Assembly: GCF_902459465.1 (NCBI RefSeq)
Contig: NW_022985706.1
Span: forward strand, 1 to 64,000
Reading direction: 5' to 3'
Origin: Asterias rubens
Lineage: Eukaryota; Echinodermata; Asteroidea; Forcipulatida; Asteriidae
Length of the DNA stretch: 64,000 nt
In this document: positions 54,901 through 63,781 of the stretch, piece after piece
Numbering within the stretch: position 1 is the first letter of the stretch
How the letters are laid out: each line of letters opens with the position of its first letter
Program-made: the position numbers and the translations under genes
Notes under the pieces: model-generated
Told to the model about the DNA's origin: nothing
The model's input: the letters and a program-made list of their open reading frames with translations, nothing else
Database searches by the model: none

Positions 54901-56774
54901 ACACCGGCCTGATGAAACATATTGACTCCTTTTTTTGTCAAACATACCTTTCTTTAAGCCGACTACTTTAAAAATGGCACTTGGCTTATCGTTGGTGATG
55001 AAACCGAGAAACATCCAGACCATTTCGCCCTCCGGTGACGGCCAACTGAAGTAGATGGCCCCGCCCATTCCCTCTGGAAACGCTTTGATTCCGGTCAGGA
55101 AGACAACGATGTGGTTGATGGTAGCCGCATTGAAAATGTTGAAGAGGACATGAGTGTCGTCTATCTGTTGCATGTCCGTCTGGACCTAGAGAGTAAAATG
55201 GGTGAAACTAGTTAAGAGATGGTTGCGAGAACTAGATGTTAAATTTGCATTTGGGATAAAGAATTTCATATACTTTTGATTTTACCATTACACCGACGAG
55301 TAACTTTCATGAGTTCTCAGGCATACTCGATTACTTGGGTGGGATTAGAACCCAGGACCTTTGCAAATCTGTAGCAGTGTCTTACAAACTAGACTACCTA
55401 GAGTGCCTGGTAGCTAGAGGCAGTTTGAACCCTTTATTTAGGATGGTAAGAAGACACTGCTCTATAACTGCAAGGGTCGATGGTTCGAATCCCACCCAAG
55501 TTATATGCCTGTGATTTTTTGTCCACAGAACTCGGGAAAGTACTGAGTACTAACTACTAACATATCGGTGTAAAGGGTAAAACCACAATTGATCTGATTG
55601 CGAGTTTAGTGTTGGGGATGGGGAACAGAGGGGTCTCCCTCACTCCGAGGTCTCTGTAGAAAGACGATGTGGTTGATGCTAGCCGCATTGTCATTGTTAG
55701 AGGATGACGTGCGAGTCGTAAACCTTTGAATGTCCGTCTGGACCTGAGAATAGAATGGGTGAGAATAGTTAAGAGATGATTGCGAGTGTAAAGCCCGGTT
55801 CATACTTCTTCCTGCGAAAGCGAATCTGAATGTGTTGTTAGTTTTGCACCCCAAATTCGCCAGGAATAGTTCACATCAGTTTGCTAAGTGCTAAACAGCC
55901 ATGTGAAATCGTCACCATTTGTTCTATCGCATATTTGCATTCGCATTTGCAGGAAGTATGAACCTGACTTTACACTCGCAATCCTTCCTACTACTACATG
56001 TACTTGCCGTCAACTCGTTTGGTGTCGTCCACTCCGTCAACACAACCAAATATCATTTTGATAAGCTGTTTCAATGGTCAATAGCTCTACTCTAGTCTAA
56101 AAAGAGAGCGCTGTACTTCTTGCTGTGTACAGCTTCTTGCTGTGGCCCCTAGCGTAGGGCCTAGCTGCTCTGTCTCTACTTAAAACACAGAAAACTATCC
56201 CCTATCCGTTTCATGTAAGTCCTGCCACCACTGTTTTTATATCACTGATTTCACAACAAACGAAAAAGGTATCTATCTTGTTTCAGAGTAAATAAATTTA
56301 GCTGTTCAAAGTTCAACTTCAATGATAATTGTTGATATTGCAATTATGATTTTTGAACAAGTACTAATGAAGTAGAGTCTCTACTTCATTAGTACTTGTT
56401 CAAAAATCATAATTGCAATAGACTGTCCTGTGCAGTGGCCGGTGGCACTAGCCTAGCTAGACAACTAGCAAGATACAGAAACGTTTCCCGAAACGTCCAT
56501 TTTATTTGTTTGTGTGTGTGCATTTAATCCAGTAAAAGACTAAACTAAAACATGAATTTATTTTTTAAACAATTTTTTTAAGAAACAAAAAAAATAGGCT
56601 GGTACCCTCTTTGAAGCTTACTCAAAAAGTAAAACTATCCCAAGTATTCCCGCGACATCATAACCGAAGACTCCGAGAAGCCAGACTTGATTTGTAGTTG
56701 AATATGATTGTTATTTTTTTAACCGAAAATATTACTTGACTTACCAATCGTCCAGCGACCAAACAGCCGAACAT
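51754..56774 (-). CDS. HIKESHI, Hsp70 nuclear import carrier, complete
   Basis: Carries ATP-bound Hsp70 into the nucleus during heat stress by binding FG nucleoporins. Exons on the minus strand: 56774-56745, 55185-54948, 53986-53856, 51954-51754. Total 600 bases, 199 residues (human 197). Recognised by MFGCLVAGRLVQT, FPEGMGGAIYFSWPSPEG, GFITNDKPSAIFKVVGLK, QIGISVEPL, the C-terminal helix segment FSMKMLENFYNYASSFGI, and the end QNFWRK. Residue 54 is Ile where human has the disease-related V54. F97, tied in human Hikeshi to nucleoporin binding, is kept. All splice phases agree (0, 1, 0). Confidence 0.95.
52215..52540. mobile_element. truncated TTAA-family element, HIKESHI intron 3
   Basis: Reads TGTCAGAGACCAGTTTTCAAG, then CTTCAGAGGGAGCCGTTTCTC and ACGATGTTTTA, internal parts of the TTAA-family foldback, without a clean right end. 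Confidence 0.6.
52780..53130 (-). mobile_element. tRNA-derived SINE, minus strand, split by a C run
   Basis: The minus strand has GTGTCATGACTGAGTGATTA and GTGTGGGTTCGAATCCCAG (A and B boxes) at 53126-53060, then the SINE body and a 3' part AGCTCCCTGGGGAGTATACA present twice, around a run of about 30 C residues (52878-52907). Confidence 0.7.
53286..53812. mobile_element. TTAA-family foldback inserted in a GGGCCCAATT-family foldback
   Basis: Host ends GGGCCCAATTTCATAGAGCTG and GAGCAGCTCTATGCAATTGGG. The insert 53313-53692 is bounded by TTAA at 53309-53312 and 53693-53696, and starts AGACACTGGACCGAATTGG. The duplicated TTAA is the target site. Confidence 0.85.
53856..53986 (-). CDS. HIKESHI exon 3
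   Basis: Residues 90-133: GSSANNSFMQSMPVQQPMKT, then MSQIGISVEPLHVIQHQIPA. Contains F97 in the flexible loop and the QIGISVE strand. Acceptor CTTTCAAAG, donor GTACAT. Confidence 0.95.
53987..54947. other. HIKESHI intron 2, repeat content
   Basis: Holds a TTAA-family foldback (about 54380-54770). The interval 54050-54370 has GTCCACGTCCTACAGCCCAA and GTTGATGGCGATGCTTAGAG, mildly GC-rich and possibly a fragment of another mobile element. No gene was recognised. Confidence 0.5.
54948..55185 (-). CDS. HIKESHI exon 2
   Basis: Residues 11-90: VQTDMQQIDDTHVLFNIFNA, ATINHIVVFLTGIKAFPEGM, GGAIYFSWPSPEGEMVW, then GFITNDKPSAIFKVVGLKK. This is most of the N-terminal jelly-roll-like domain. Acceptor CTCTCTAG, donor GTATGT, phase 1. 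Confidence 0.95.
55650..55785 (-). pseudogene. decayed partial copy of HIKESHI exon 2
   Basis: In intron 1, 560 bp upstream of the true exon, an acceptor TATTCTCAG is followed by VQTDIQRFTTRTSSSNNDNA, then ASINHIVFLQ. The flanking intron also matches (GAATAGTTAAGAGATGATTGCGAG against the true intron at 55206-55232). The copy has no donor and ends in unrelated sequence after about 94 bp, so it is a pseudo-exon. Confidence 0.75.
55790..55975. mobile_element. foldback element, HIKESHI intron 1
   Basis: Second copy of the 7150-7325 family: TAAAGCCCGGTTCATACTTC and GCAGGAAGTATGAACCTGAC as inverted ends. Confidence 0.7.
56337..56419. repeat. perfect 40-bp inverted repeat, 3-bp loop, HIKESHI intron 1
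   Basis: Arms 56337-56376 and 56380-56419 are exact reverse complements, beginning ATTGCAATTATGATTTTTGA, around the loop GTC. No related copy was seen in the window. Confidence 0.9.
56745..56774 (-). CDS. HIKESHI exon 1
   Basis: Residues 1-10, MFGCLVAGRL, identical in length and nearly identical in sequence to the mammalian first exon. Donor GTAAGT, phase 0. Confidence 0.95.
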
Positions 56775-57871
56775 TGTGGGTCTCCTGCTGGTCGAGAGAG
56801 CAGGAAACTAATTCCGAGGAAAAAAACCCTCTAGATTTGCATTGAATAACCGAAACACACTGCATAAACGGAGCGACGGACCGGCGGAAAGTCCCTTTCT
56901 TACACACACCACATTCATGTGTTAAAATGCAAGCCGAGAGAGGGCGCACTGCACCACTGGCCCTTTTAGAAACGACGGCTTCAGCTCCCGAGTCGAATCA
57001 GGCTCTAGCTTGGCTCCGCGAGAGTGTTTTGACAATAGCGCGTGTTTTGCATACACGTGCTCAGGGCTTCAGGCGAGAGAAAGGAGCCTGAAGCTGAATC
57101 CAAAGCCAAAGGATCACTCATTTTAACTATAATTTCCAATTCAATTAAATTTCAGTTTAATATAAAAGTCAAGCAAAAAAGCAAACATGTATTCCGGCGG
57201 GTGAACCTGGCTTGAAATGAGTCGATCCATGACCTAAATCAAGGTCGATCCTGACCCGGAAGTTTAGAGTGTTGTGCAATGTTCTATGCAGTTTATCTAA
57301 TTTTAGTCGAGCTACAAGCAAAATTACACTTAGAAAATGAACTTTAAATAAATTAAAATGTTGAGGTTTGCTCTCGGCCTAGCCTGCACAGAGATACACA
57401 ATTATTCTTCAACATCTGATACTGTTACTCACATAATAAGATACCAGACCTGTGTTGGTTTAAACGCTTAGTTTCCATGATGGAAATTAGAGCTGCAAAT
57501 TGTTTGTTCATTGGAGTTTGGTGAGAAACACTTTATGAAAAGCCATTATTTTTCACACGGCATCAATTTGACAAGGGTCCCTTGCAAAATTTTACCAATG
57601 CATCTCGTTTGAAAGAACATTGTGCTGTGTAACCTGTCCTAAAGGATGGCAAATTTCACTAGGTACCGTTGAGAATTCACGCATTGTTGTCCTTTCACAC
57701 GAAGTGCAACAGTGCAAAATTTAAGCAAGGGACCCCTCCTGTTATATCGATCTCGTGTGAACGGTGATTTAAACTCTTAAAAATGATTCCCAAACGGGTG
57801 GTTTAAGGGAGATCAGTTGTTACACTATCGTTACTAATAGCGTAATAGTTCATTACACAATGTTATTTTAC
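56775..57871. other. region upstream of HIKESHI, no gene seen
   Basis: Presumed HIKESHI promoter at 56775-57100 (several CG-rich patches). The remainder is unannotated, with no frame, VWC exon or tRNA supported on either strand. Confidence 0.45.
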
Positions 57872-57974
57872 CTGGATCAATGGAGGTCGAGCTCCAAGTC
57901 AAGTCGTCAGCCCAACAACAGCAAGCTACTGCAATGGATAAGACCAAGACAACTCGACCTACAAAGGCACACAT
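57872..57974 (-). CDS. orphan signal-peptide exon, paralogue of the VWC gene exon 1
   Basis: The minus strand reads MCAFVGRVVLVLSIAVACC, then CWADDLTWSSTSIDPG, with donor GTAAAATA, phase 1. It is homologous to 60768-60855: same hydrophobic core VVLVLSIAVACC and same upstream DNA. The hydrophobic stretch plus a short polar tail indicates a secretory signal. No VWC exon lies on the minus strand between here and HIKESHI, so the gene is broken, very short or has very distant exons. Confidence 0.5.
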
Positions 57975-58290
57975 GACAACACGCAGTCTTTAGTTACTTA
58001 TTGGTAGAACAACACCACAGAGTCAGGCAAACAAGTCCAGCACCAGGTACACTGAATCAGTAACTTGTTGCAGCTTGGCTTTTACAGCAATTATTTTGGT
58101 GTTATAGCATTGAAGTTTAGCTCTCCGGGATAGCCCTCTTTCACTCGATATAAAAGAATGGGTCTTATTTTCTTGGTATGAGACCTCCGACGCAACATTA
58201 ATGGCATCTAGTAGGAGGGTTCTTGAAACTCTATCTCAACATTGAACATGAGCTACGTTGTAGGCCTAAAAGAGGGTAGGGGGCCTTACC
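57975..58290 (-). promoter_or_regulatory. upstream region of the minus-strand signal exon
   Basis: On the minus strand it is homologous to the DNA in front of 60768: CTTACCAAGAAA, CCATTCTTTTATATCGAG, CTATCCCGGAGAGC and ACACCAAAATAATTGC. At the position of the TATA box of the other copy it has TGTAAAAGCC, so the box is weak. Confidence 0.5.
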
Positions 58291-58344
58291 AAGAAATTAA
58301 ACATATTAATATTGTTTTGTACGTGGAAGAAGCAAAGCTTAAGG

Positions 58345-58495
58345 CTGGAATGGGAGACTTTCTGGGACGATAGAGGGCAGCAGACTTACCGGGTAAATCC
58401 ATTGTTCTCAGAATTATGCGCAGGTTCAGAACTACGTAAACAATGGAAATTTACCCGGTATGTCTGCTGCCACCTAGCGTTGGAAAGTCTCCTAT
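58345..58495. mobile_element. foldback element with GGCAGCAGACTTACCGGGTA arms
   Basis: Arms TAGAGGGCAGCAGACTTACC and GGTATGTCTGCTGCCACCTA are inverted, with GACTTTC/GAAAGTC outside and TCCATTGTT/AACAATGGA inside. The short frames on both sides are by-products. Confidence 0.75.
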
Positions 58496-58814
58496 TGATG
58501 AACAAAACATCCCAATTATAAAAAAAAAATTAAAACATAACGTGGTGCACCACCCCTTGTGCTCATATTGGTTTACATTCGGCGCTGAAAAGGCCCGTCA
58601 TAAGCCAATGACATTTCGACAAGCACAAAACCTAGGTTTCACAAACCTGTTGTCCTATTAATCTTCTTATTTATAACTATTGTGTATTATTGATCAATAC
58701 AAAATCATTTTGAATTTGCAATTTCTTCATAGTATCTACTATGTATTATTGTGTATTACTTATTTGAATTGACAAACTTTATTTTGAAATGTGAAATGTA
58801 AGGGCAGCAATGTA

Positions 58815-58964
58815 TGGGTTCGTTCGTTTAGCTTCCCTGGGTCGACCCCAGTGTGTGGCGGTTTTTTCCCAGGACGAACGTGTGCAGATAATTACCCACG
58901 TTCGTCCTGGGAAAAAACCCACCACACACCGGGGTCGACCCAGGGAAGCTAAACGAACGCATCC
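58815..58964. mobile_element. palindromic foldback element with TTAGCTTCCCTGGGTCGACC ends
   Basis: Almost perfect hairpin: GTTCGTTTAGCTTCCCTGGG at the left mirrored at the right, inner arms CCCAGGACGAACGTG and CACGTTCGTCCTGGG. Best copy of the family also at 15484-15642. Confidence 0.9.
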
Positions 58965-59047
58965 ATTGATGTATGATGAATGAATGAATGAATGAAAGGA
59001 ATGATTGAATGAGTATGATGTTGTTAAACCCCAGCTAACATTCATTA

Positions 59048-59208
59048 CACATAGACCTTTTCGCAAATACCAATGCGCAAGCGCAGACTGTTGAATGAGC
59101 TGCATTGTGGGATAGATATGGATCAAAATTCGGATACCAGCTAGACCACAATGCACCTAATTCCAAGCGTTACGCGCGCGCCCCGGTATTTACGAAAAGG
59201 TCTATGTT
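59048..59208. mobile_element. 161-bp foldback element with AACATAGACCTTTTCG ends
   Basis: ACATAGACCTTTTCGCAAATACC and GGTATTTACGAAAAGGTCTATGTT are inverted ends about 160 bp apart. Confidence 0.8.
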
Positions 59209-59741
59209 GTGTATCGCTGATGGATGGTGGTGGAGTTTATACTTCTTCTAAAATCCTACAAAATGCATGGCTCAACTTATATTTTCATGTAATACATCTT
59301 GATGTTCGACTTAACTTATAAAGGAATGGTCCGCCATGTGTTTATAACACATGCATAATGGTGCATATACCTAATTATTGTTTGAGAGGCTATAGAAAAA
59401 GAGTGATTAAAAGGAACATTACAGAATTTGTTTTGCCAACAAAACAGTTTACTGGCATTGTAAGCACTTTATTTACCCCCACATACATAAACTGACAAAC
59501 CTGTAGAAGTTTGAGATCGATCAGCCAGCCAGTACTGTGATTTACCGCCTCCATACCAGCTATATCATTCACCACCCCCCCCCCCCCGCCCCCTGGGTGT
59601 GGAGAGAAACTCATGGGACACAAGTGTCATGACCGCGTTCAAAACAATATTTATGTTTTATTTCTTGGTAGAGGCCCCCTGCCCACGTAGGCCTACTTAC
59701 AACTTGGCTCATGTTCAAGGTCACTATCGAGCTTCAAGACT
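59209..59741. other. intergenic DNA, no gene seen
   Basis: Contains a C run at 59573-59592 and no supported feature. Confidence 0.5.
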
Positions 59742-60539
59742 TAAAGGCAGTGGACACTATTGGTAAGTGTCAAAGATCAGTCTTTTCACTTGGGTGTATC
59801 TCAACATATGCATAGAAATAACAAACCTGTGAAAATTTGAGCTCAATCGGTCGTTGAAGTTGCCAGTTGATAATGGAAGAAAAAAACACCCTTGTCACAC
59901 GAAGTTGTGTGCTTTCAGATGCTTGATATCAAGACCTCAAATTCTCAGTCTGAGGTCTCGAAATGAAATTCGTGGAAAATTACTTCTTTCTCGAAAACTA
60001 CATTACTTCGGAGTGAGCCGTTTCTCAGAATGTTTTATACTATTAACCTCTCCCCATTACTCGTTACCAAGAAAGTTGTTGTGCTAATAATTATTTTGAA
60101 TAATTACAAATCACTGCCTTTAAAGGCACAGGGGTGGATTTCACAAAGATTTAAGACAACTCAGATCTCGAGTTAGGAAGATTTACTCGTCCTAACTTAG
60201 GGCGAGCCATATGCATAAAATAACTAACCTGTGAAAATTTGAGCTCAGTCGGTCATCGAAGTAGCGAGATAATAATGAAAGAAAACACCCTAGTCACACG
60301 AAGTTGCGTGCGTTTAGATGGTTGATTTCGAGACCTCAAGTTCTAAACTTGAGGTCTCGAAATCAAATTCGTTGAAAATTACTTCTATCTCGAAAACTAC
60401 TCCACTTCAGAGGGAGCCGTTTCTCACAATGTTTTATACTGCCAACCTATCCCAATTACTCTTTACCAAGTGAGGTTTAATGCTAATAATTATTTTGAGT
60501 AATTTCCAATAGTGTCCACTGCCTTTAAGGTGGGGGCGG

Positions 60540-60767
60540 GGCGGGGGTGCAGGGGCCTTACCAAGAAAGAAGACCCATTGTTTTAGTACCTGGAAGAGGT
60601 ATCCCGGCGGGCTTAACTTCAGCGCTAACACACCAAAATATTGCTATATAAAGCAAGCCGCAGCAAGTTACTGATTCAGTGAACCTGATGCCGTATAACT
60701 CGTTTGCCTGACTGTGTGGTGTTGCTCTACCAATAAGTAACTACTAAGAAATACTGCGTGTATAGTC
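60540..60767 (+). promoter_or_regulatory. promoter of the VWC gene with TATA box
   Basis: TATATAAAG lies at 60645-60653 in TTGCTATATAAAGCAAGCC, 115 bp before the ATG, so transcription probably starts near 60675-60685. The segment is copied in reverse at 61556-61790 and, diverged, at 57975-58290. Confidence 0.55.
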
Positions 60768-60855
60768 ATGTGTGTCTTCGTAAGTCGAGTTGTCTTGGTC
60801 TTATCCATTGCAGTGGCTTGCTGTTGGGCTAACGTCATGACTCGGGATGATACAG
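60768..60855 (+). CDS. VWC secreted protein, exon 1 (signal peptide)
   Basis: From ATG: MCVFVSRVVLVLSIAVACCW, then ANVMTRDDT, ending in phase 1 at donor GTAAAC. A hydrophobic core of about 12 residues and a small-residue end give a probable secretory signal. Phase 1 matches the phase-1 acceptors of the two VWC exons downstream. Joining it to them is inference, because about 2.1 kb of repeat-rich intron lies between. Confidence 0.6.
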
Positions 60856-61552
60856 GTAAACAACTAAATGTGTAATTAATCTTTCCGATAGCGTAAACGA
60901 TATATTTATTATATAATAGTGTGAACAATAATTTATGGCGTAAACACTTATTGGTAACGCCGAAATGTAGAGCTGTGGAAACGGCTCCCTCTGAAGCAAC
61001 GTAGTTTTTGTGAAACGGGCAATTTCTCACTCTCAAAAGTTTGTGCAACAAGGGTGTTTTTTCTTTCATTAATCTTCGGCAACTTCAATGACCTATCGAG
61101 CCCAAAATTTCACATCAATTTATTATGTTATGCACACCAAGTGAGAACACTAGTCTTTGACAATACCAAAGGAAATGTGTCCTGTTATCGATTTCACAAA
61201 GAGTTAAGAGATATTCTTAAGTTGGGACGAGTTACTCGTCCTAATTACTTTTTAACTTTTACCCGGGCGGAGAAAATTGTGGGACTACTATTTAGCTTAT
61301 AGGATCGTTACTAACTGATAATTGCACACCGCGGAGTAACGCGGAGTAACTCGTCCTAACTCGAGATTAGACTAGTCTTTTAAAGGCAATGGATACTATT
61401 GTATATGCTCAAAATAATTATTAGCATAAAACCTTACATGGTAACGAGTAATTGGGAGAGGTTGATGGTAAAAAACGTTGTGAGAAACGGCTCCCTCTGA
61501 AGTGACGTACTGCAATGGATAAGACCAAGACAACTCGACTTACGAAGACACA

Positions 61553-61790
61553 CATGACTATACACGCAGTATTTCTTAGTAGTTACTTATTGGTAGAGCA
61601 ACACCACACAGTCAGGCAAACGAGTTATACGGCATCAGGTTCACTGAATCAGTAACTTGCTGCGGCTTGCTTTATATAGCAATATTTTGGTGTGTTAGCG
61701 CTGAAGTTAAGCCCGCCGGGATACCTCTTCCAGGTACTAAAACAATGGGTCTTCTTTCTTGGTAAGGCCCCTGCGCCCCCGCCCCGCCCC
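61553..61790 (-). pseudogene. truncated reverse copy of promoter and signal exon
   Basis: In the right arm the minus strand has the same TATATAAAG (rc at about 61670-61678) and ATG (61555), and encodes MCVFVSRVVLVLSIAV. At 61509 it then breaks into a TTAA-family fragment, so the exon has lost its last residues and donor. It points toward the intact copy. Confidence 0.7.
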
Positions 61791-62992
61791 CACCTTAAAG
61801 GCAGTGGACACTATTGGAAATTACTCAAAATAATTATTAGCATTAAACCTCACTTGGTAAAGAGTAATTGGGATAGGTTGGCAGTATAAAACATTGTGAG
61901 AAACGGCTCCCTCTGAAGTGGAGTAGTTTTCGAGATAGAAGTAATTTTCAACGAATTTGATTTCGAGACCTCAAGTTTAGAACTTGAGGTCTCGAAATCA
62001 ACCATCTAAACGCACGCAACTTCGTGTGACTAGGGTGTTTTCTTTCATTATTATCTCGCTACTTCGATGACCGACTGAGCTCAAATTTTCACAGGTTAGT
62101 TATTTTATGCATATGGCTCGCCCTAAGTTAGGACGAGTAAATCTTCCTAACTCGAGATCTGAGTTGTCTTAAATCTTTGTGAAATCCACCCCTGTGCCTT
62201 TAAAGGCAGTGATTTGTAATTATTCAAAATAATTATTAGCACAACAACTTTCTTGGTAACGAGTAATGGGGAGAGGTTAATAGTATAAAACATTCTGAGA
62301 AACGGCTCACTCCGAAGTAATGTAGTTTTCGAGAAAGAAGTAATTTTCCACGAATTTGATTTCGAGACCTCAAGTTTAGAATTTGAGGTCTCGAAATCAA
62401 GCATCTGAAAGCACACAACTTCGTGTGACAAGGGTGTTTTTTCATTCATTATTATCTCGCAACTTCGACGACCGATTGAGCTCAAATTTGCACATGTTGG
62501 TTATTTTATGTATATGTTGAGATACACCAAGTGAGAAGACTGGTCTTTGACAATTACCAATAGTGTTCACTGTCTTTAGAGTCTAATCTTTGTGAAATTC
62601 AACCCACTGTCTTTGAAAAAAACCAACGCATCTAATTGTCTCCTTACGATGACTAGAGCAAGCTAGTCGAAACGTCGAGACCAATGTTTTGAACTGTCTC
62701 CGCGGTAATGCAGCTAATAACGATCCTATAACTTATAAGCTAAAGTAGTAGTCCCAGCCAGTTTTCTCCGCCCGGGTAATGTAAAGTAGGACAGTTCTTT
62801 TCAGACAAGAACAGTCTCCCCGAACAATCCGATAAATCTACTCCGCGGTAGTAGTAGAATTATATATAAAGACAGTTCTCTAAGAACAAACTCTACCTGG
62901 CAAGTAGATACACACATGGTGTTATACCGCAACCCAAATAAATACTTTTACCTCAGTTTGTTGAATTGTCTTTTACTAATATCTTCCTCTAG

Positions 62993-63187
62993 CAAATGGA
63001 GAAAGAGACAATCTTCCTTGTGAGTACCTAGGCAAACCTCTACTCCATGGCGAGAGTATCAAGCACGACTGTATAGTATGCACCTGTGATAATTATACAG
63101 TGAGCTGTATGTTTGAGTCATGTCCACCGCTCAACTGCAGACACACAATCAAAGTTGAAGGGCAATGCTGCAAAGTCTGCTTAGAGG
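62993..63187 (+). CDS. VWC domain exon A
   Basis: 195 bp, phase 1 at both ends, acceptor CCTCTAG, donor GTAAGT. Encodes ANGERDNLPCEYLGKPLLHG, ESIKHDCIVCTCDNYTVSC, MFESCPPLNCRHTIKVEGQ, then CCKVCLE. Ten cysteines in the VWC order (CxxCxC ... CPPLNC ... CCKVC). VWC domains occur in secreted BMP-binding and matrix proteins. One exon equals one domain, a symmetrical unit that can be duplicated without frameshift. Confidence 0.85.
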
Positions 63188-63527
63188 GTAAGTCATCTCT
63201 AAAAGATTTGTTTTTGCTAACGCCGAGACCAAAGTTCAGAACTGACTCCGTAGTGCAGCTAACGTTCCTATAAGCTAAAGTAGTAGTCCCAGCCAATTTT
63301 CTCCGCCCAGGTGATAGAAAGTAGGACAGTTCTTTTCAGACAAGAACAGTCTCCCCGAACAATCCGATAAATCTACTCCGCGGTAGTAGTAGAATTATAT
63401 ATAAAGACAGTTCTCTAAGAACAAACTCTACCTGGCAAGTAGATACACACATGGTGTTATACCGCAACCCAAATAAATACTTTTACCTCAGTTTGTTGAA
63501 TTGTCTTTTACTAATATCTTCCTCTAG
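63188..63527. repeat. intron between VWC exons, copy of the intron before exon A
   Basis: 63230-63527 repeats 62690-62992 almost exactly (CTAACGxTCCTATAAGCTAAAG, CCGCGGTAGTAGTAGAATTA, GGTGTTATACCGCAACCC). It consists mainly of the CCGCGG-family element. Confidence 0.85.
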
Positions 63528-63722
63528 CAAATGGAGAAAGAGACAATCTTCCTTGTGAGTACCTAGGCAAACCTCTACTCCATGGCGAGAGTATCAAGCA
63601 CGACTGTATAGTATGCACCTGTGATAATTATACAGTGAGCTGTATGTTTGAGTCATGTCCACCGCTCAACTGCAGACACAAAATCAAAGTTGAAGGGCAA
63701 TGCTGCAAAGTCTGCTCACAGA
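63528..63722 (+). CDS. VWC domain exon B
   Basis: Same length, phase and splice sites as exon A and almost identical protein. Visible differences are Thr to Lys in NCRH(T/K)IKVEG and a different end, CCKVCSQ instead of CCKVCLE. The gene continues to the right, out of the window. Confidence 0.85.
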
Positions 63723-63781
63723 GTAAGTAATAAAAGAACATCTGTTTCTTCTTTTATAACAAAACAGTTGCTGGCAGTGTA

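Larger units (their letters stand above)
59742..62578. repeat. large inverted duplication, arms about 1.07 kb, spacer 694 bp
   Basis: Arms 59742-60814 and 61509-62578 are reverse complements with only scattered differences. For example the same 65-codon frame occurs at 60434-60631 (-) and 61692-61889 (+), and positions of matched points sum to 122323. Each arm holds two TTAA-family foldbacks, a piece of the GTCCTAACTTAGG element, and a promoter with the start of a signal-peptide exon. The inner breakpoint falls in that exon on the left and next to a truncated TTAA-family element on the right. Confidence 0.9.

Noticed and set aside
58779-59156. 125-codon minus-strand frame
   Set aside because: Crosses two foldback elements (58815-58964 and 59048-59208) and a GAAT microsatellite. 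No coding signal.
60434-60631. 65-codon frame present in both arms of the inverted duplication
   Set aside because: Antisense to the promoter of the VWC gene and duplicated with the arm. It also crosses a foldback element.
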